A DNA stretch of 64,000 nucleotides from Enterococcus pallens ATCC BAA-351 (GTDB taxonomy: Bacteria > Bacillota > Bacilli > Lactobacillales > Enterococcaceae). Location of the stretch: the NCBI RefSeq assembly GCF_000407485.1, contig NZ_ASWD01000002.1, positions 248,001-312,000 of the forward strand, written 5' to 3'. This document shows positions 59,902 through 64,000 of this stretch, in pieces. Under the pieces are notes generated by a model. That model saw nothing but the letters and a program-made list of their open reading frames with translations. It searched no databases and was not told the DNA's origin. Each line of letters starts with the position of its first letter. Position 1 is the stretch's first letter. Made by a program: the position numbers and the translations under genes.

Positions 59902-60560
59902 AGCTGATACCCCTTTCCTCGGATGTTCTTCAATACTTCCTTACCTGCTGCATCCCCTAATTTCTTTTTCAAGCGAGCCATATGCACCCGCAGCACCGAG
60001 GAAAAAGGATCAAAATCCTCGTCATAAACATGCTCTGCAATTTTCATCACCGGTACAATAGCCGGGTAATTTTCCGCAATACACAACAAAATATCAAATT
60101 CCTTCGGCTTCAGCTCAATTACCTGGCCGCTATAAGATACCTCACGACAAACCGGATTTACCACCAAATCGCCAATCGTAATTTGCGGCGTTGTTCGACC
60201 ATGGAACCGGCGAATAATCGCCCGCAGACGCGCATTCAGCTCCAACAGCTCAAAGGGCTTGACCAAATAATCATCTGCACCAAAATCCAACCCCTTTGCT
60301 CGTTCCTGAATCTCATCTCGAGCCGTAATAATAATAATCGGCGTCTCAATTTCAGCACTTCTTAAAAAGTTAAGGATCTCCAATCCATCCTTATCCGGCA
60401 GGTTTAAGTCTAATAAAATCGCATCGTATTGATTCACAAAGGCCTTCTCTTCTCCTGCTATGCCAGTATAAGCCGCATCAACGGAAATATTTTCCCGCTC
60501 CAGCCCAGCCTTCACCGTATTCGCCAGCTCAATACTATCTTCAATCATCAATACTCTCAT
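59892..60560 (-). CDS. OmpR-type response regulator (VncR-like)
   Basis: 222 residues: receiver (RVLMIEDSIELANTVKAGL, phospho-Asp in AILLDLNLPDKDG, LVKPFE) and winged helix (ELKPKEFDILLCIAENYPAI, VLRVHMARLKKKLG). It heads the operon RR-kinase-permease-ATPase-permease-ATPase-PASTA and is likely its regulator. An AT-rich promoter region lies upstream. Confidence 0.9.
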   Translation of the reverse strand: MRVLMIEDSIELANTVKAGLERENISVDAAYTGIAGEEKAFVNQYDAILLDLNLPDKDGLEILNFLRSAEIETPIIIITARDEIQERAKGLDFGADDYLVKPFELLELNARLRAIIRRFHGRTTPQITIGDLVVNPVCREVSYSGQVIELKPKEFDILLCIAENYPAIVPVMKIAEHVYDEDFDPFSSVLRVHMARLKKKLGDAAGKEVLKNIRGKGYQLCD

Positions 60561-60671
60561 TTATTGAACACACACCCTTTTCTCTCTTGTTTCTAAGAAT
60601 AGTATAGAAGATTTACCTTTGTCTACGCTTTTTTATTGAAGAAATCGTGAAGACGAGCTTCTAGAACGCTC

Positions 60672-60721
60672 AAAAAGTCTTGAAGAAACTGGATAATTCA
60701 CCAGATTCTTCAAGACTTTTT
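60672..60721. terminator. long bidirectional terminator after the CoA-transferase gene
   Basis: AAAAAGTCTTGAAGAA...CTGG pairs with CCAG...TTCTTCAAGACTTTTT over 20 bp with one mismatch and an 8-base loop. It ends the Etf/CoA-transferase operon and insulates the VncR-like gene. Confidence 0.85.
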
Positions 60722-60727
60722 CGTTTC

Positions 60728-61987
60728 TTAAATCAATTCTTTTTCCCGTAAAATCATAATCTTTTTATCATCATATTTCAAAATCTTCCGTAAAATATCT
60801 TCCGTATCTTGGCCTAAGCTTGGGGCTCCTCGCCAAACTTTACCAGGTGTTTCGCTTAATTTTGGTACCACACCAAAGGCAGTAACTTCCCCACCAGTTG
60901 TTTGATCCTGATACTTAATAAAGTTATCCCGCTTGATGAAGTGTTCATTCTTCAAGCAATCCTCCGCTGTATTGACCCGACTGCAAGGTACCTTCACCTC
61001 CGCCATTGCTTCTTCGATTTCCTCAGCGCTGCGAGCCAAACACCATTCAACTGTCTTTCTATCCAGCTCCTGTCCTTTTTCTGAAGCTACTGCTTCGACT
61101 CCTGAAGAACAATCCTTGTAATTAAAGTAGTCTAAATCAAAGCCAGCGCCCTTAATGAAGCGTTTGTATACACCTGGTCCAAAAGCACCCAAGGCCACAT
61201 CGTATCCATCCTTTGATTTAAACAATCCATAAGGCTGGAAGGCAGCTGATTTATTCCCTGTTCGACCACGAACATTTCCAGTCATGGTATAGGTAGTAAA
61301 GGTATCACACATATACATCGCCATCGCTTCATATTGAGCCACATCGACAATTTGACCTTTTCCTGTTTTTTGTACCCCAGCATAGGCCGCAAAAATACCA
61401 AACACGGTCGCCATTGCCGAGACAAAATCGTTGGTCCAAGGCTTGGCAATCACCGGATCACCATCGGCATCTCCATTTAGGTTCATCCAGCCGGAAAAGG
61501 CTTGTCCAATCATATCGTAGGAAGCGCGGTCACAAAACTCAGGTACCCCGCCAAAAGCTGGATTTCCATACCCGCTAACATGAACAATAATCAGCTTTGG
61601 ATTCACTTTCAGCAACTCTTCATCACGAATTCCTAGTTTTTCCAACCAAACCATATTCTCCATAAAAATATCTGATTCACGAATCAATTCATAAAAAGCT
61701 TCCTTGACCTCAGGGTGCTTTAGATTTAATTCCATCGTCATACTCAGCTTATTACGGCCATCTTGTACCCATGAAGTACTTACCTTTTTTCCATTAACAT
61801 CAGCAAACGGAGCTAATCCTCTTAGCGTATCCCCTACTTTGGGACGTTCAATATGGATCACTTCAGCCCCAAAATCCGCCATTAATGTTGCAGCGTAAGG
61901 CATAGCTACTAAAGATCCAGTATCAACAATCCGAATGCCTGCAAAGGGACCAAATTCAGGAACTAAAAATTCTCTGTTTGTTGTCAT
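60728..61987 (-). CDS. CaiB-like family III CoA transferase
   Basis: 419 residues. The start FGPFAGIRIVDTGSLVAMPY, the Asp at about 187 in KPWTNDFVSA (catalytic Asp of the family) and the end LSETPGKVWRGAPSLGQDTE resemble CaiB, L-carnitine CoA-transferase, more than other family III enzymes. Such enzymes move CoA between carboxylic acids. Next to Etf and acyl-CoA dehydrogenase genes, it probably activates the substrate of the reduction, possibly carnitine or crotonobetaine. The exact acid is uncertain. It lies 17 bp after etfA. Confidence 0.85.
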   Translation of the reverse strand: MTTNREFLVPEFGPFAGIRIVDTGSLVAMPYAATLMADFGAEVIHIERPKVGDTLRGLAPFADVNGKKVSTSWVQDGRNKLSMTMELNLKHPEVKEAFYELIRESDIFMENMVWLEKLGIRDEELLKVNPKLIIVHVSGYGNPAFGGVPEFCDRASYDMIGQAFSGWMNLNGDADGDPVIAKPWTNDFVSAMATVFGIFAAYAGVQKTGKGQIVDVAQYEAMAMYMCDTFTTYTMTGNVRGRTGNKSAAFQPYGLFKSKDGYDVALGAFGPGVYKRFIKGAGFDLDYFNYKDCSSGVEAVASEKGQELDRKTVEWCLARSAEEIEEAMAEVKVPCSRVNTAEDCLKNEHFIKRDNFIKYQDQTTGGEVTAFGVVPKLSETPGKVWRGAPSLGQDTEDILRKILKYDDKKIMILREKELI

Positions 61988-62004
61988 ATTCCTCGCTTCC
62001 TTTC

Positions 62005-63006
62005 TTATCCTTGCTGCTTGCGCTTGTTAATTTCATTAATTACTGCTGGAAGAAGTTCTGTATAATCTGCGACGATACCATAATCGGAAATGGCAAAAAT
62101 TTCAGCAGATTGATTGCGATTTACACTGATAATCGTTTTGGCATTTTGCATACCAACAACGTACTGCACTGCCCCTGAAATACCAATATTAATAATCAAC
62201 TTGGGCTTAACTGTAATACCGCTTTGCCCAATTTGAAGTTCGTGGGTAAACCAGCCTTGATCCACCAGCGGCCGCGTACATCCCACTTCCCCTTGAAGCA
62301 ACTCCGCCAACTCATTCAATAGTGCCAAATCCTGTTGATTCTTAACTCCTCGCCCGCAAGACACAATAATCTCTGCTTCGGTAATCGCGCTGCCTGAAGC
62401 CGATACTGGACAGCTTTCAATGATTTCGTACGCTTCATCGTCCAGCACTTCCACTGCCTCTTCCCTTAATTTCCCTTGAGGATTAACTAAAGGCTCAATT
62501 TTAGAGAACACTCCTGGGCGAACTGTAGCCATCTGAGGTAGTGCGTTTTCAATAACAATCGTACACATAATATTTCCGCCATATGAGGGCTTCTCCTGAA
62601 CCAGCAACCCTTGTTCGTCGATTGATAAATCTAAGCAATCAGCAGTCAATCCCGTTTGCAGCTGACACATGACCCGTGGTGCAAGATCTCTACCTTGTGA
62701 GGTAGCACTTAACAAGACAATCGCTGGCTGGTAGTCTCTAATCAACTTTACCAGTACACGTTCAAAAGTACGTGGTTTATAGTATTTCAACACCTCATCA
62801 TCTACAATTCGTACGATATCAGCTCCGTAACAAAGTAGCTCTTGAGCAGCTTCCTTGATCTGACTGCCTAATAAAATTGCGGTGATTTCTTGATTAGCAG
62901 CTTTCTTCAACTCTAAAGCCTTCGCCAGTAGTTCAAAAGAAGCCTCCAAAACTTTGCCGCCCTTTTGCTCAGCAACCACCCAAATTCCGTTATTCTTTTT
63001 ATCCAT
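62005..63006 (-). CDS. etfA: electron transfer flavoprotein alpha subunit (FixB-like)
   Basis: 333 residues from ATG 63006 (AGGAGG upstream; the longer frame runs into etfB). The N-terminus NNGIWVVAEQKGGKVLEASF and the C-terminal FAD block INIGISGAVQYVVGMQNAKT with FAISDYGIVADYTELLP are clear EtfA. It forms an FAD heterodimer with EtfB and supplies electrons to the acyl-CoA dehydrogenase. It lies 10 bp after etfB. Confidence 0.93.
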   Translation of the reverse strand: MDKKNNGIWVVAEQKGGKVLEASFELLAKALELKKAANQEITAILLGSQIKEAAQELLCYGADIVRIVDDEVLKYYKPRTFERVLVKLIRDYQPAIVLLSATSQGRDLAPRVMCQLQTGLTADCLDLSIDEQGLLVQEKPSYGGNIMCTIVIENALPQMATVRPGVFSKIEPLVNPQGKLREEAVEVLDDEAYEIIESCPVSASGSAITEAEIIVSCGRGVKNQQDLALLNELAELLQGEVGCTRPLVDQGWFTHELQIGQSGITVKPKLIINIGISGAVQYVVGMQNAKTIISVNRNQSAEIFAISDYGIVADYTELLPAVINEINKRKQQG

Positions 63007-63016
63007 GACAGACCTC

Positions 63017-63802
63017 CTATATAATGTGCTGCTCTTCCAAAAGGTCCACCAAACCTGCAGCAAGTTCTTCTATAGTTCCTTCCAGCAACTGCAAATTACC
63101 TGTTTCATGAACCGGCTCATATATCTTGCGCACCGTTGAAGGAGAACCAGACTGACCCACGCGGTCTTCATCACACCCCAAATCCTCATTAGACCAGATA
63201 AATTGCGGTTTTTTACCAGCCTTCATGATATTAATCGGAGTTGCGTAGCGTGGTTCGTTTAGCTCGCTGGTAACGGTCAATAATGTCGGCAGCTTTACCT
63301 TAACAGTTTCCACACAATCATCCAGCAGTCGTTCACATAATAAGAATTGATCCTCTACTTCAATAGAACGAACAAAAGTAACCTGTGGCAACCCCAGCAA
63401 ACTCGCAACAATCGGTCCTGTTTGCCCGGTGTCAGCATCTACTGCATGTCGGCCGAACAAAAGCACGTCTAACGAATCCAGCTTTTCGGCGGCTTTGGCT
63501 AACACATAGCCGGTTGCCAAAGTATCGGCCCCCACAAATTTGCGGTCACTCAACAATACGGCCTCATCACAGCCCATCGCCAAAGCCTTCTTTAAAGCAG
63601 CCTGAGCTTGCATTGGTCCCATTGTTAAAACAGTAACTTTGCCGTCCACCTGTTCCTTTAATTGAAGACCTGCCTCAATGGCATGCAGATCAAACGGATT
63701 AATCGTGCTTTCAATACCTTCTCGCTCCAAATTCCCCGTCTTAGGATCTATTTTTACCTCTACTGTATCTGGTACTTGCTTAATAAAAACAGCTATATTC
63801 AT
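63017..63802 (-). CDS. etfB: electron transfer flavoprotein beta subunit (FixA-like)
   Basis: 261 residues. Typical blocks are VFIKQVPDTVEVKIDPKTG, INPFDLHAIEAGLQLKEQ and GADTLATGYVLAKAAEKL, and GRHAVDADTGQTGPIVASLL near the AMP/FAD site. The second nucleotide is AMP in classical or FAD in bifurcating Etf; sequence alone here does not settle which. It lies 17 bp after the acyl-CoA dehydrogenase gene in the same operon. Confidence 0.93.
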   Translation of the reverse strand: MNIAVFIKQVPDTVEVKIDPKTGNLEREGIESTINPFDLHAIEAGLQLKEQVDGKVTVLTMGPMQAQAALKKALAMGCDEAVLLSDRKFVGADTLATGYVLAKAAEKLDSLDVLLFGRHAVDADTGQTGPIVASLLGLPQVTFVRSIEVEDQFLLCERLLDDCVETVKVKLPTLLTVTSELNEPRYATPINIMKAGKKPQFIWSNEDLGCDEDRVGQSGSPSTVRKIYEPVHETGNLQLLEGTIEELAAGLVDLLEEQHII

Positions 63803-63819
63803 ACGAAAAATCCTTCCTG

Positions 63820-64000
63820 TTACTGAGCCAAAACTGTACTACCAATCAACATTCGCAGAATTTCACTTGTTCCTTCGCCAATCTGCAGCAATTTAGCATC
63901 CCTAACAAACCGTTCAACATGATATTCTTTACTATAGCCGTAACCGCCGAACACCTGTAAACATTCATTACAAATGTTGAAGCAGGTTTCACCGCTAAAC
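63820..64000 (-). CDS. acyl-CoA dehydrogenase, C-terminal part (cut by window edge)
   Basis: The frame entering from the right edge ends at TAA 63820-63822, showing about 59 residues. QVFGGYGYSKEYHVERFVRD and IGEGTSEILRMLIG are the C-terminal acyl-CoA dehydrogenase blocks, including the G-Y-G-Y and E-G-T-S-E-I motifs. The catalytic Glu lies outside or at the edge. In this operon it would work in reverse, reducing an enoyl-CoA with electrons from EtfAB, as CaiA does. No stop is missing, so it is a normal gene cut by the window. Confidence 0.92.
   Translation of the reverse strand, partial: FSGETCFNICNECLQVFGGYGYSKEYHVERFVRDAKLLQIGEGTSEILRMLIGSTVLAQ

Noticed and set aside
1-64000. rRNA, tRNA, insertion sequences, prophage or integrated element
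   Set aside because: No rRNA-like or tRNA-cloverleaf sequence, transposase, integrase, or terminal repeats were seen in any intergenic region.

Overview
The window is a compact low-GC Gram-positive chromosome segment. It has AGGAGG-type ribosome binding sites, gene-end hairpins between most units, a 2519-residue wall-anchored adhesin, lipoproteins with lipoboxes, and a citrate-fermentation locus with the same gene set as the Enterococcus faecalis cit locus. I infer an Enterococcus or a close relative within Lactobacillales; this rests on gene content and organisation, not on a database search. I see no rRNA, tRNA, CRISPR array, insertion sequence, prophage or replication origin.

Layout. 1-5.9 kb: an aldo/keto reductase cut by the window edge, an RnfC-RnfD pair without other Rnf subunits, a DMT transporter, a PepSY lipoprotein, dapB and a VOC protein. 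6.0-13.5 kb: one giant surface adhesin with a non-standard sorting signal. 14.2-23.7 kb: a nitrite-respiration/siroheme block, all on the minus strand, consisting of nreABC (oxygen/nitrate sensing), sirB-sirC, nirB-nirD, the SUMT gene cobA, a formate/nitrite channel, hemC and hemD. An exact NreC-type palindrome lies in front of nirB. 23.9-27.8 kb: an amino-acid permease, a membrane-linked HTH regulator, a 650-bp near-empty stretch and an unknown protein with a lysine-rich tail. 27.9-32.7 kb: a phnDCE-type ABC importer with a tyrosine-phosphatase-like gene and a divergent GntR regulator. 32.8-33.1 kb: a wrecked queG. 33.2-38.7 kb: a rhamnoside module (GPH transporter, GH78 enzyme, MFS transporter, AraC regulator). 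38.9-50.0 kb: citrate fermentation (oadH-oadD-oadB-small OadG-like-citC-citD-citE-citF-citX-oadA, with divergent citH-citO-citG). 50.0-53.0 kb: a Cache-type sensor kinase, its response regulator and a PsiE-like protein. 53.2-60.6 kb: a seven-gene operon of response regulator, kinase, two FtsX-type permeases, two ATPases and a PASTA protein, with layout like pneumococcal vncRS/vex. 60.7-64.0 kb: CoA transferase, EtfA, EtfB and the end of an acyl-CoA dehydrogenase, looking like a carnitine/crotonobetaine-type anaerobic reduction operon.

How it fits together. Several modules serve anaerobic life. NreABC would switch on NirBD, siroheme being made from porphobilinogen by HemC, HemD, SUMT, SirC and SirB. 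Citrate is imported, split by citrate lyase, and the oxaloacetate decarboxylated by the membrane Oad complex. The Etf/acyl-CoA dehydrogenase operon would use an enoyl-CoA as electron sink. The RnfCD pair may connect NADH to membrane flavins.

The most striking observation is damage concentrated in the nitrite block. nreB is split by a frameshift, cobA has an in-frame stop followed by 53 more open codons, and hemD has no usable start codon in its own frame. A separate gene, queG, is clearly a deletion-bearing pseudogene. Either this strain is losing nitrite respiration, or the assembly carries indels; resequencing would decide.
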